Shown: positions 33,149-41,967, numbered from the stretch's first letter. The stretch: 42,819 nucleotides of DNA from a virus (IMGVR_UViG_3300021373_002226:1-42819); one strand, 5' to 3'. Translations and numbers: made by a program. The notes: generated by a model from the sequence alone, not told the origin.

Positions 33149-33358
33149 CACTTCTGGTATTCTAACACACTGTGACATATTACCATTACTATCTGTACAA
33201 CCAATTACCTCTAAACTCCTAACAATATTTTTAATATCTCTGTTTGCGTTTCTTGTGATATTCTCTATATATTGTTTTGAATATAATTTATCTGAATCGT
33301 AATAAGATTCCTTTAAAATGGTTTTATATTGTTTTTCATTTATAATAATTTTCATCAT
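33119..33358 (-). CDS. Small tagged protein
   Basis: 79 residues. Tag MMKIIINEKQYKTILKE (L-K-E). The start is ATG 33358 or the adjacent ATG 33355; the sequence ATGATG overlaps the upstream TGA, so translation is coupled. The mature part has two Cys (EVIGCTDSNGNMSQCVRIPE), a motif echoed in the protein encoded upstream (GCTDGNGNRLCSVIPEPI). Unknown function. Confidence 0.7.
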   Translation of the reverse strand: MMKIIINEKQYKTILKESYYDSDKLYSKQYIENITRNANRDIKNIVRSLEVIGCTDSNGNMSQCVRIPEVLFVYISGRY

Positions 33359-34245
33359 TTTTTCCTTTCACAACATTCCACACATTTCCTCATTTGACGA
33401 AATGGTGCGGGTCCACCACTTACGGACACACATTTACCTTTTGATGGGTCATAATAATAACCCATTACTGCAGTAGTCATTCTTCCAAATGGAATTGGTT
33501 CTGGTATTACACTACACAAACGGTTTCCATTTCCATCTGTACAACCCTCTTTTGGGTTAGGTGTATCAGGTAAATCTACATCATTTAACCCCAGACACCC
33601 CCTAAAACCTGTAAAGTCAACTTTTCCTGATGGTAATAACCCTTTATCGGTAAGAATATATTTATAAACACAAGATTTTAATGTTTCACATTTAACTTTA
33701 TTTAATGGGTTATAAACACCAATATCATCAAAATCTATCTCTTTACTTTTTATAGGAGATTTTCTTTTTGGGAATGGTTCATCAGAAGACAATTTTTTAC
33801 ATTGACATTGTTTAATACATAATTTATTATAAGCTTCTAAAGTTTCTTTACGTGTTGCTGATCCTGGTTTAAGTACTTCACACATTTTATTTAAAGTATC
33901 GTAACCAACTACACCATCCACACTTAACTTATACTTCCTTTGAAATTCTATAACCGCATTTTTAGTGTGTTTCCTATATTTTCCGTCACAACCTTGATAT
34001 AGGTCACCACACTCCAAACCAATACCACCACCTTGATATTTTGGGTTAAATCCATTCACCGCTAAAAGGTGTTGTATATATTTAACCACATCACCATTAG
34101 AACCCGATTTTGCTAGTTTTCTTTTACAGTGAATATCACAAGGGACATCACCTACTTGTATTGATCCACCTTCATAGGATTCAGATATTACTCTTTTTAC
34201 AATTCTTTGTAAATCTGATTCTTTTAATTTAATTACTTTTTTCAT
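33355..34245 (-). CDS. Tagged peptidoglycan-binding protein
   Basis: 296 residues. Tag MKKVIKLKESDLQRIVKRVI then S-E (I-S-E). Residues about 45-125 form a peptidoglycan-binding type-1 domain: DVVKYIQHLLAVNGFNPKY, then TKNAVIEFQRKYKLSVDGVV and GYDTLNKMC. The C-terminal part is Cys-rich (GCTDGNGNRLC, KCVECCERKK), probably disulphide or metal bonded, with no catalytic motif seen. It would bind cell wall, fitting the lysin group nearby. Confidence 0.78.
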   Translation of the reverse strand: MKKVIKLKESDLQRIVKRVISESYEGGSIQVGDVPCDIHCKRKLAKSGSNGDVVKYIQHLLAVNGFNPKYQGGGIGLECGDLYQGCDGKYRKHTKNAVIEFQRKYKLSVDGVVGYDTLNKMCEVLKPGSATRKETLEAYNKLCIKQCQCKKLSSDEPFPKRKSPIKSKEIDFDDIGVYNPLNKVKCETLKSCVYKYILTDKGLLPSGKVDFTGFRGCLGLNDVDLPDTPNPKEGCTDGNGNRLCSVIPEPIPFGRMTTAVMGYYYDPSKGKCVSVSGGPAPFRQMRKCVECCERKK

Positions 34246-34290
34246 AAATTTTTATTTATTTTTTCATTTATATTTTACAAAACGGATTAC

Positions 34291-34638
34291 TTAATTTTTA
34301 ATCCCTGGAATATTTCTGTCATTGGGACATATATATTGACCCCCATTTGAACTCTCTACCCAGTCCACTCTCGAAGCCGCAAATCCGTTTTGGTTCCATG
34401 TTTCACCACCAAACTTAAAATTAGTAACATATTCTTTACCATCCTTACAACCTTCAAAACTATCGCTCCCATATCTTTCTTTACACATTGTACTATAATA
34501 TTTATCATAGTTAAAATCACCATCCTTACAAAATTGTTTTTCTAAAACGTTTGTAGATTCATTTAATACTCGTTTAACGATTTTTCTTAAATCACTTTCG
34601 GTTAGATTAACAACTTTTCCGTTTTTTTTAATTTTCAT
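34291..34638 (-). CDS. Small tagged protein
   Basis: 115 residues. The tag (KIKKNGKVVNLTESDLRKI then VKRVLNE) is the near-twin of that at 2267-2539, 32 kb away. The mature part has four Cys (FCKDGDFNYDKYYSTMCKER, GCKDGKEY, YICPNDRN) and no recognised family. Late-type promoter 15 nt upstream. Confidence 0.75.
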   Translation of the reverse strand: MKIKKNGKVVNLTESDLRKIVKRVLNESTNVLEKQFCKDGDFNYDKYYSTMCKERYGSDSFEGCKDGKEYVTNFKFGGETWNQNGFAASRVDWVESSNGGQYICPNDRNIPGIKN

Positions 34639-34653
34639 ACGTATTATTTTAAT

Positions 34654-34660
34654 ATAAATA
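34654..34660 (-). promoter_or_regulatory. Late-type promoter TATTTAT
   Basis: Minus-strand AATATATTTATATTAAAA, 15 nt before ATG 34638, divergent to the host-type promoter at 34679. Confidence 0.5.
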
Positions 34661-34678
34661 TATTAATTTTACTAAAAA

Positions 34679-34710
34679 TTTGGAAGTTTAATATATTTGC
34701 CGTATATTTG
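34679..34710 (+). promoter_or_regulatory. Host-type promoter TTTG-N20-TATATTTG
   Basis: TTTG 34679-34682, TATATTTG 34703-34710; followed 20 nt later by the ATG of the secreted glycosidase-like gene. Confidence 0.75.
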
Positions 34711-34730
34711 TTATATAAAAATAAACAGTT

Positions 34731-35423
34731 ATGAAAATTTTAAATTATTTATTAATCATTTTACTATCAATTATGTCTCCCGATATTGTGGACGACAATC
34801 ACGATTCAAAAAAAGTTAAAGTTTTAGATTTAAATGGGTATCATATTATAACCATTAAAAAAAATAAAATGGATTTTTCCGTTTCTGAGGGAGTCGGAAA
34901 AGATTTTGATTTTTATGTGAACTCAAACTTCTTTACTGCAGAGAGAAAACCTACTTGTGGTGTTGTAATAGACGGTAAAACAAAAAATAGACAAATTAGT
35001 GGTGGTGGTTCATTTATTGTCAAAAATAATAAACCTAACATTGTTTTTAACAAAGTTTCTAATGTAGAATATTTGTCACAAACACACGTATGGGTTATTA
35101 AAAACAAAAACATTAACGATAGAATGTTAAATATGAATCACGCTAAGAAAAAAGTATGTCGTTTACTTATTGGTAAAAACAAAAATGGTGAAATAACAAT
35201 AGTCCACTCAAATAAGGGTAACAAAATTACTATGAGGGAATTAACTAACTTCGCCTTAAATAATGGTGTGATAGATGCTTTCATACTCGATAGCGGACCT
35301 TCTGTAGAAGTATTTGTTAAAGATGGTAGTTATGTCTATGATTTTAAATCTGTAAATGATAGACAAAAAAGTATAGTAGGAATACCTAAACCAGTTATAT
35401 ATATAACAGGTAATTTTAAATAA
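34731..35423 (+). CDS. Secreted phosphodiester-glycosidase-like protein (NAGPA/DUF2233)
   Basis: 230 residues. N-terminal hydrophobic segment (ILNYLLIILLSIMSPDIV) acts as signal peptide or anchor. The NAGPA-type core shows FYVNSNFFTAERKPTCGVVI, SGGGSFIVKNNKP, CRLLIGKNKNGEI and DAFILDSGPSVEVFV, where the family usually has LDGG-S. The fold hydrolyses phosphodiester or sugar linkages; in bacteria it acts on cell-wall or exopolysaccharide sugars. Exported from the cell under a host-type promoter, like the DUF2927-like gene: possible surface modification. Confidence 0.8.
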   Translation: MKILNYLLIILLSIMSPDIVDDNHDSKKVKVLDLNGYHIITIKKNKMDFSVSEGVGKDFDFYVNSNFFTAERKPTCGVVIDGKTKNRQISGGGSFIVKNNKPNIVFNKVSNVEYLSQTHVWVIKNKNINDRMLNMNHAKKKVCRLLIGKNKNGEITIVHSNKGNKITMRELTNFALNNGVIDAFILDSGPSVEVFVKDGSYVYDFKSVNDRQKSIVGIPKPVIYITGNFK

Positions 35424-35425
35424 AA

Positions 35426-36970
35426 TTATCCATATCCGAAACCACCTGACATTTTGGGTGTTTTTGGATATTTTTTCTTTTTTTCTGGAGATAATTTATT
35501 ATACATTATATTATATAGTATTTCTTCTTCTGACTTTTGAAATTTAGGTTCTAATGTGTCAGGTGATTTCACACTATAATTCAATGCGAAAGGTAAACAT
35601 TGGGTTTTATTTTCATATGTTTTTTGTACTTCCTCAACATAACCAATAGAAGTCTTACCTTTGTGTTCTAAATATGGGAAATAACCCACAATCCATTGAT
35701 CTTGATAAACTGTAAGTATACCCACATCTTTAGGGTTTCCTTTATCATATGGGCGATATGTTTTTTTATTACATGGTGCAGCAAAATTTTCATTATTAGT
35801 TTTACAATATTTTTGTATTTTTTCTGGTCCCATATTATGTGCTAAAATTGCTAAATCTAAAGAAACATTACCTGAACCATCTATTGTAAACATTTTAGTC
35901 TTACCTTCTGCCCTTCTTTTATCATCTACACGTTTTTTAGTTATTGGATTAACTGAAGGTGTAGTACCTACACCCCTACTAATACTTAATTTATAATCTT
36001 TCCATATTCTATACATTATACCAAGTATTTGTTTACCCCAATTAAATGAATAATTATATTCTCCTACTACTTTATCTAAACCATATTTGTACCAAGTATT
36101 TTTAGTAAATTGTCCGACACCTAAACTTTGTCCACTATATTTTTTAGGTAATAAAGACCCCATACCCATACCCCTAATAAGTTCAGCGTAATCATCTCTG
36201 TCTGTAGTAGTCTTACCCATTTTAGTTTCTCTTTGTGTTGTACCTATAGCATATCTCATAATAGTTAAAAGAGTTTCATCGTTAGACATCCCCATACTTT
36301 TTTTAACCTTATCTCTATTTTCCCATATAATCCACAGTGCAATTGATAGTGGAGGGTTATCACCTAAACAACTAAAATTATTTATAACTTCTTTAGTTAA
36401 TTTTGACATATTCGCACTAGGACCATAAAAATCGCCAAAAAGTCCATCTCGTTTACCACCAAAGATGTCTAATAAAAATTTTTCTGCATCAACATCAGTC
36501 CTTAGACCACCGACCCCATACTGATCTAAAATATCTTTTTCTTTTTTAGTAAAACTTATCGCATTTTCAACCTCTTTTGGTATTTGTTTATCCCAATTCT
36601 TATAATCTATATCTTTTCCTTTGGTATTTTTATAACCGACTTTTTTAATTATATCGGATAATACTTTCGCCATTTTAGGTCCAAAAATTTTACCTGTTTT
36701 ACTACCTAAATCATAACCCTCTTTAGTTAATTTATCGTATAACTTACCAACGGTATCAACATTTCTATCTTCATTAATACCATAATAATATCTAACAAAT
36801 GCCTTCGCACTATGATCTCTAAAATCACCATCAATATCACTTTCATTAGGTAACCAACCATCTACAAATAAAAACTTCTGTATCTGATATGCATTTGCTT
36901 CAGGATAGGTTTCTTCAGTTAATATACCAATAATTTTTTTTAATTGTTGTTCTTTAATAATAATTTTCAT
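35426..36970 (-). CDS. Tagged lytic transglycosylase-like protein
   Basis: Start at ATG 36970 (514 residues), because MKIIIKEQQLKKIIGILTE is a tag ending L-T-E; the ATG at 37000 would add ten residues inside the upstream gene. Residues about 235-390 fit a lysozyme-like/SLT fold: TTQRETKMG with a catalytic Glu (about 248), SLGVGQFTKNTWYKYG and LAILAHNMGPEKI. About residues 25-110 look like a divergent repeat for wall binding (FGPKMAKVLSDII). Cuts glycan strands. Third lysin of the cassette 39190-35426. Confidence 0.8.
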   Translation of the reverse strand: MKIIIKEQQLKKIIGILTEETYPEANAYQIQKFLFVDGWLPNESDIDGDFRDHSAKAFVRYYYGINEDRNVDTVGKLYDKLTKEGYDLGSKTGKIFGPKMAKVLSDIIKKVGYKNTKGKDIDYKNWDKQIPKEVENAISFTKKEKDILDQYGVGGLRTDVDAEKFLLDIFGGKRDGLFGDFYGPSANMSKLTKEVINNFSCLGDNPPLSIALWIIWENRDKVKKSMGMSNDETLLTIMRYAIGTTQRETKMGKTTTDRDDYAELIRGMGMGSLLPKKYSGQSLGVGQFTKNTWYKYGLDKVVGEYNYSFNWGKQILGIMYRIWKDYKLSISRGVGTTPSVNPITKKRVDDKRRAEGKTKMFTIDGSGNVSLDLAILAHNMGPEKIQKYCKTNNENFAAPCNKKTYRPYDKGNPKDVGILTVYQDQWIVGYFPYLEHKGKTSIGYVEEVQKTYENKTQCLPFALNYSVKSPDTLEPKFQKSEEEILYNIMYNKLSPEKKKKYPKTPKMSGGFGYG

Positions 36971-36974
36971 AATA

Positions 36975-38288
36975 CTAACCAACTTTTTTAGTCCAAGCAA
37001 TTCTTAAATTATCTGCGGGTTCACTAATAACATTACCACCTATATTGTGAAATACAATAGGTTTACCATATTTTGTTGCCCCAACTATACCTAAGTGAGT
37101 ATTCATACCCCATCCAGTACCATTTTTTATGGTATTACCAGGTTGTCTATTCCCTTCAGTTCCTGTAAACCATTTATCACCAGCCTGAAAAAATGCTTCT
37201 TGATGGTGTTTTGAGGGGTAATAAAATATACCTACAACATCATCCATATCTATATTTTTTACTGTACCCTTTGCGGGCACTAAACTATCTACTAAATCTC
37301 TTACTTTAGTATTAAAACTACCATTTTCTTTAGCACCTTCACCTGATTTGTCTATTTTCTGATATAATTCGATAATTTTATCTATTTTGTCTTTTGGGAG
37401 ATTTTTAAACGCTGAGTATGAGGTTGGTCCAATTTTAGAATCATAATCATGCGCTAACCAAGCACTACCTGTTGCATCAAACTGATTACTAAAATTATTT
37501 ACGAATTGGGCACATTGTAAAGTTCCTGGGTTAGCAATTATACCATCTACTTTTTTCGTACTATTAATTTTATCAGTTTTAATTTTGTTTTGATATCTTG
37601 GATTCATATTTGTAGATAGTACTAATCCTGTACCACCTCCACCTTTTAATTTATTCCATTTAGGATTTTTTAATTTATAATATTCAAAAACTCTGATTCT
37701 ATCACCATTTTTATATTTTAACACTTGATTTAAAGTATTTAAAACATAACTATTTTTATAAGAAGTAGTTTCAGAAGGTGGGTCTAGTTTATGTTTTTTA
37801 GCAGTATTCGGTAGATTATCGTTTACCCATTTTCTAAATTCATCACCCTGTTCTTTATTACTAAATGGTGTTTTAGTTAATTTTTCACTATAAACTCTCC
37901 ACCCCTCTTCTTTTTTAGGTGGTATAGGTTTTGTTTCATCATCCTGTTCTTTTCCTTCTCCCGCAGAATTTAAATACTTAATTGTTTTTTCACCTGCTTG
38001 TCCGTCCCATTCCATGTAATTGTTTGGGAAAGCTAATTTTTGTACTTTTTTAACTGCAGCTTTAGTTTTACTACCATAAGAACCATCTACACCATCACTA
38101 TTAGGTCCACTACTACCTAAACCATAACCAAGTTCCTTTAACCTTCTTTGTAATTTTTTTACATCATCACCCTCAGAACCAACCACTAAAACTCTTTTAG
38201 GGGGGTAAGTTAAAATAATTACTTCATTTAATATTCTCTGATTAGCTTCTTTTATTAAATGTCTCTTTTGTTTTTCTATTCTACCCAT
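36975..38288 (-). CDS. Tagged CHAP/NlpC-like peptidoglycan amidase with PG-binding domain
   Basis: 437 residues. Tag MGRIEKQKRHLIKEANQRIL then N-E (L-N-E), of the same subtype as 39220-39519. Residues about 33-107 are a peptidoglycan-binding type-1 domain (SEGDDVKKLQRRLKELGYGL). In the C-terminal half, NPGTLQCAQFVNNF (Cys about 259) and NTHLGIVGATKYGKPIVFHN (His about 398 and 414) make a papain-like Cys-His arrangement. Predicted amidase/endopeptidase of the wall. Confidence 0.75.
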   Translation of the reverse strand: MGRIEKQKRHLIKEANQRILNEVIILTYPPKRVLVVGSEGDDVKKLQRRLKELGYGLGSSGPNSDGVDGSYGSKTKAAVKKVQKLAFPNNYMEWDGQAGEKTIKYLNSAGEGKEQDDETKPIPPKKEEGWRVYSEKLTKTPFSNKEQGDEFRKWVNDNLPNTAKKHKLDPPSETTSYKNSYVLNTLNQVLKYKNGDRIRVFEYYKLKNPKWNKLKGGGGTGLVLSTNMNPRYQNKIKTDKINSTKKVDGIIANPGTLQCAQFVNNFSNQFDATGSAWLAHDYDSKIGPTSYSAFKNLPKDKIDKIIELYQKIDKSGEGAKENGSFNTKVRDLVDSLVPAKGTVKNIDMDDVVGIFYYPSKHHQEAFFQAGDKWFTGTEGNRQPGNTIKNGTGWGMNTHLGIVGATKYGKPIVFHNIGGNVISEPADNLRIAWTKKVG

Positions 38289-38299
38289 AATTTTTAATT

Positions 38300-39190
38300 T
38301 TAAATGTATTCATATAATGATGTAGATGTTTGTATACCAACTATACCATCAACCGTTAGATTTTCGTCTCTTTGAAATTCTTCTACTGCTTTCTTAGTCA
38401 TAAACCCAAATATACCATCAACCCCATCTTCGGCATCTTCAAAACTACCTAAATCATAATTTAAGTTACGTAATATCCTTTGTATTTCTAAAACACCTTC
38501 ACCATTACTACCTACAGAAATTAATTCTCTATTATCCCCATTTTCTATAATATCTTCTATAGTTAAATTATTTTTACTAACAACACCATCAACCTTTTCT
38601 ACGACATCTTCTTTGTCTATAATAAATATTTTATCTCCTTTTAGTGAAGAATTTAAATAAGGCCAAGGATCGATACTACCTTTACGATAATCTTTTTTGT
38701 AAACTGAAAAATGTAAGTGTGGGTGAGTACCTTTAGCGTTCCCAGTATCACCAACAGTACCTATAAACATTCCTTTATATACCTCATCACCTATATCTAA
38801 ATCATTACGAACACTATCTAAATGTGCGTAATAATAATTTTTACCATCATCACCTAATATATTTATAGTGTTACCACCAATACGGTTATTTCTAATATTA
38901 CTTATTTTTGAAACAACACCGTTTACACAAGAAACTAAAGGTGTTCCTTTTGGTGCGAAAATATCTATACCTAAATGACCACCTCTAGATTTGTGAGCTG
39001 CATCTCCTCCACCGTAGTCTGAATTGTGTATTGAATCGTATCTGTCTAATACTTTAGGTGTCACATTAGATCCCAAACCTTGCGAATCATAACCAACATT
39101 AAAATTATCATTCCCAATGGGAAAAATAAAGTTAGACTCGTTTATCCTATAAATTTTTTTTAGTTGGTTTTCTGTTATTATAATTTTCAA
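38300..39190 (-). CDS. Tagged M23 peptidase with PG-binding domain (TTG start)
   Basis: 296 residues. Start codon is TTG at 39190, forced by the tag KIIITENQLKKIYRINES (I-N-E); no ATG fits. M23/LytM zinc motifs: GHLGIDIFAP (His 72, Asp 76) and HPHLHFS (156-162), with YYAHLDS between. C-terminal residues about 226-294 are a peptidoglycan-binding domain (GVLEIQRILRNLNYDLG, AVEEFQRDENLTVDG). Cleaves peptide cross-links. First lysin of the cassette. Confidence 0.9.
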   Translation of the reverse strand: MKIIITENQLKKIYRINESNFIFPIGNDNFNVGYDSQGLGSNVTPKVLDRYDSIHNSDYGGGDAAHKSRGGHLGIDIFAPKGTPLVSCVNGVVSKISNIRNNRIGGNTINILGDDGKNYYYAHLDSVRNDLDIGDEVYKGMFIGTVGDTGNAKGTHPHLHFSVYKKDYRKGSIDPWPYLNSSLKGDKIFIIDKEDVVEKVDGVVSKNNLTIEDIIENGDNRELISVGSNGEGVLEIQRILRNLNYDLGSFEDAEDGVDGIFGFMTKKAVEEFQRDENLTVDGIVGIQTSTSLYEYI

Positions 39191-39219
39191 TTTACTTATT
39201 TTTTATTAATTTATTTTTA

Positions 39220-39519
39220 TTAAATATCTAATCTATTGAGGTTTCCATCATTATCAGTATCTTCATAATCAGAACCATCTCTTTTAGTATTCATCCAGTC
39301 AGAAAATAAATCGCTATATTCATTTGTGGATAACTGGTTAATTAAATCCTCGCCCATATGACTTTCAAACTCTTCCATCCACATAGGTGATAAATCACCA
39401 TATCCGAATTTAAATTTCATATCTTCTAAAACTTTATCTATATCTACCACACTTTCACCTAACAGTTTTTTATTAGACTCTTCCATCATCAACCTTTTTA
39501 ATTTAGATATTCTTCCCAT
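39220..39519 (-). CDS. Small tagged protein
   Basis: 99 residues. Tag MGRISKLKRLMMEESNKKLL then G-E (L-G-E), the same MGRI-K-KR subtype as the CHAP-type lysin downstream. The mature part is acidic and ends in DYEDTDNDGNLNRLDI, an Asp-rich loop similar to the one in 12414-14597. Heads the lysin operon. Confidence 0.7.
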   Translation of the reverse strand: MGRISKLKRLMMEESNKKLLGESVVDIDKVLEDMKFKFGYGDLSPMWMEEFESHMGEDLINQLSTNEYSDLFSDWMNTKRDGSDYEDTDNDGNLNRLDI

Positions 39520-39535
39520 AATATTTCTTTTTACT

Positions 39536-39542
39536 ATAAATA
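39536..39542 (-). promoter_or_regulatory. Late-type promoter TATTTAT for lysin operon
   Basis: Minus-strand GATATATTTATAGTAAAAA, 16 nt before ATG 39519. Confidence 0.5.
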
Positions 39543-39565
39543 TATCACAATTATAAAAACTTAAA

Positions 39566-39572
39566 TATTTAT
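39566..39572 (+). promoter_or_regulatory. Late-type promoter TATTTAT
   Basis: Plus-strand AAATATTTATAATTTAG, 7 nt before ATG 39580. Confidence 0.5.
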
Positions 39573-39579
39573 AATTTAG

Positions 39580-40458
39580 ATGGCAAAAAAGTTTATTTCA
39601 TATAATGGTAGAATCGTTAGTGATAATCTTAGTTTAAAACTATTAGGTCAAGATGTTTCACCATCAGATTGGACACCAACAAATGTTAATACGGTTGCAT
39701 GGATTGATGCTAGTGATACTGGTAGTTATACCACCGCAGGCTCGACATTAACATCTGTAACAGATAAGGCTGGAACTTATACAATGAATATTGGTAATAC
39801 CCCAACAGTTGTTAGTGGAGGACTTAATAGTTTAAATGTATTTGATTTTGATGGAAATGGTGAATATCTACAAAGTTCTACATATTCGAATCAAACTAGT
39901 TCAGGTAATCATTGGGCTATAGGCGTATTTTTAGCAGACTTTGTTAATGCAGATAAAGAGAGTTTTTGGTCTTATGAAACAAATCAATCACCTAAAAGGG
40001 ATTACGCAATATCTTCAGCGGGTGGTGGTTCAAACTCTTGGCCAGGTGAATTAGATTTAGATGCATTATCATCTAATAGGATTAGTTCTACAATCGGTAA
40101 TTTACAAGACTGGAATCTTCAAAGTGTTTCAATAGATAGTTGGGTAATTGTTTCTTGTTGGTTTAATAAAACGGGTAATCAAATAGGAAATAGGGTTAAT
40201 GGTAACAACGCATACACACCTGTTAATGATTATGATAATTCTATTAGTCCAAATCAAGAATTAAGATTAATGAGAAATAGAGCGTCACAAGAACTGGATG
40301 GTAGATTAGCAGAATTCTTCGCAGTAGCAGATGTTACAGGTACTGGAGGGACAGATTTAACAGATTTAGAAAAGGCGGAAGGTTACTTAGCTTGGAAGTG
40401 GGGATTAGAAGGTAATTTACCAATTTCACATCCATATAAAAATTCACCACCAACATAG
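39580..40458 (+). CDS. LamG/concanavalin-like virion surface protein
   Basis: 292 residues, beta-rich, high Ser/Thr/Asn/Gly. A short N-terminal anchor (KKFISYNGRIVSDNLSLKLL) is followed by a jelly-roll type domain (VNTVAWIDASDTGSYTTAGS, FDFDGNGEYLQSSTYS) ending in the phage-typical EKAEGYLAWKWGL and HPYKNSPP. Such domains occur on fibres and decoration proteins and bind carbohydrate. No tag. Late-type promoter, so a virion surface or host-recognition role is likely. Confidence 0.75.
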   Translation: MAKKFISYNGRIVSDNLSLKLLGQDVSPSDWTPTNVNTVAWIDASDTGSYTTAGSTLTSVTDKAGTYTMNIGNTPTVVSGGLNSLNVFDFDGNGEYLQSSTYSNQTSSGNHWAIGVFLADFVNADKESFWSYETNQSPKRDYAISSAGGGSNSWPGELDLDALSSNRISSTIGNLQDWNLQSVSIDSWVIVSCWFNKTGNQIGNRVNGNNAYTPVNDYDNSISPNQELRLMRNRASQELDGRLAEFFAVADVTGTGGTDLTDLEKAEGYLAWKWGLEGNLPISHPYKNSPPT

Positions 40459-40472
40459 ACTTATTTTATATT

Positions 40473-40733
40473 ATGTTAATACAGATAGGAGTTGACGACA
40501 TTTTAAAGGATTATAGAAGTCCATACAAATTAAATCTAATAAAGTCTTTATCTATAGACTATGCGACAAATTCTATTCATGGTTGGTTAGACGACAAAGA
40601 GGTAATTATTTTCAGTTTTAAAGATTATGGGTTTATAAACGATAATAGATATAATACTTATGATATTACCAGTGATGTCGATGGTATATTAATAAAAATT
40701 AAATCAACTAATTATTCAGGTAGGTTGGGATAG
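40473..40733 (+). CDS. Small hypothetical protein
   Basis: 86 residues, 14 nt after the LamG-like gene, so probably co-transcribed. Beta-rich (SIDYATNSIHGWLDDKEVII). Ends convergently with gene 40712-41257, overlapping by 22 nt. Not recognised. Confidence 0.6.
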   Translation: MLIQIGVDDILKDYRSPYKLNLIKSLSIDYATNSIHGWLDDKEVIIFSFKDYGFINDNRYNTYDITSDVDGILIKIKSTNYSGRLG

Positions 40734-41257
40734 ATTTCAAAAACTTGATACCCACATGATTTATAAATGAGTGGAACTTTTCTTTGTAAAAACTCATAAA
40801 AGATGGTTTTAATTTCATTTTCTACTTCCCAACCCCAGTCACTATTATTAATAAGATTAACATTTACATCATAAGTTTGTCCATCAATATCCACCAAACC
40901 ACCAGGAAGTACATCAATATAAATTCTTAAAGGAATATCTAATAAAAATTGACTATTTTTTATATTATCAACCACCCAATCTGGATCTAAACCACTATAA
41001 TTACCATATTCTTTAGAATACATATCTATAACTTGTGTTTCAGTAATCTCAAATTGAAAATCGTAAGTACCACTCGCAGGAATATCCAAAGTGTTGTAAA
41101 CATTACCTAATAGAGTTTTATCAATTAAAGACTTTTCGTACTCCATCAGTTGTAGATATTCTTCTTTTCCGATACCATAGATTCTTTCAATATCATATCT
41201 ATCAGATATTGGAAACTTATCTATGTGTTTTATTACTCTTTCTATGTATTTGTTCAT
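40712..41257 (-). CDS. Hypothetical protein
   Basis: 181 residues, mixed alpha/beta (IPASGTYDFQFEITETQVID, PLRIYIDVLPGGLVDIDGQ). The N-terminus is a helix (NKYIERVIKHIDKFPISDRY) without the cleavage signature. It follows tagged gene 41302-41958 by 44 nt. Function unknown. Confidence 0.7.
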   Translation of the reverse strand: MNKYIERVIKHIDKFPISDRYDIERIYGIGKEEYLQLMEYEKSLIDKTLLGNVYNTLDIPASGTYDFQFEITETQVIDMYSKEYGNYSGLDPDWVVDNIKNSQFLLDIPLRIYIDVLPGGLVDIDGQTYDVNVNLINNSDWGWEVENEIKTIFYEFLQRKVPLIYKSCGYQVFEIYPNLPE

Positions 41258-41301
41258 ATTGTTTAAATTTTTTCCAATGTGAAGGTATTAATTTCATACC
41301 T

Positions 41302-41958
41302 TTAAAAAACTGGAAGTTCGTATGATGATGTACCATCGCTAGATTTACTTTTTTTAGTTTTTTCACCATCAGAATAATTATCAAAATCTTTATTGTTGAT
41401 ATTTTGATTAGAATGTTGTGGGTAGTCATTTGGTCTATTATACCTATAAAAAACTTGTTTAAAACTATTTTCCCCGCCATCATATATATAATCGTTTACT
41501 TTTTCTAATTTAAAATTACCATCTTTGTTTAATCCAGCCTTTATGATATTGTTTTTTAATGATTCCACATCGTTTCCTGAATTTCGTGAAGTAGATCTAT
41601 TTATTATATCGTTATTACATCCAGCACCTCTACTAGTGAATCCTAACCACGCATTTCCATCTTCACTCTTATCGATAATTACTTCCCAGTTTACTGTTTG
41701 TTTATTTACATCAACATTAACCTTTGTAACCTTTGGGTTATACCCCAATTCATATAATCGTTTTAACTCATCACCAACAATAACATTCATATTACCAATT
41801 ACTACACCACCAGTAGACTGAAAAGCATGTAATTCATCACAGTTAGAAGCAGTGTACTTATCTCTAATTGAAACGGGGAAAGAAACTTGTTGTTCGGATA
41901 ATAGATTTAAACCCATTAACCTTCTTATGTAATTTGTTTCGTCTATTTTTGTTTTCAT
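41302..41958 (-). CDS. Tagged hypothetical protein
   Basis: 218 residues. Tag MKTKIDETNYIRRLMGLNLL then S-E (L-S-E). The mature part has a beta-rich OmpA-like look: GGVVIGNMNVIVGDELKRLY, NPKVTKVNVDVNKQTVNWEV. Two Cys (SNCDEL, GAGCNND). The C-terminus is hydrophilic. Not assigned. Confidence 0.7.
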   Translation of the reverse strand: MKTKIDETNYIRRLMGLNLLSEQQVSFPVSIRDKYTASNCDELHAFQSTGGVVIGNMNVIVGDELKRLYELGYNPKVTKVNVDVNKQTVNWEVIIDKSEDGNAWLGFTSRGAGCNNDIINRSTSRNSGNDVESLKNNIIKAGLNKDGNFKLEKVNDYIYDGGENSFKQVFYRYNRPNDYPQHSNQNINNKDFDNYSDGEKTKKSKSSDGTSSYELPVF

Positions 41959-41967
41959 TGTTGATGT

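Noticed and set aside
41217-41483. 88-residue minus-strand ORF
   Set aside because: Different frame of the tagged gene 41302-41958; composition unlike real proteins and no promoter or overlap logic.
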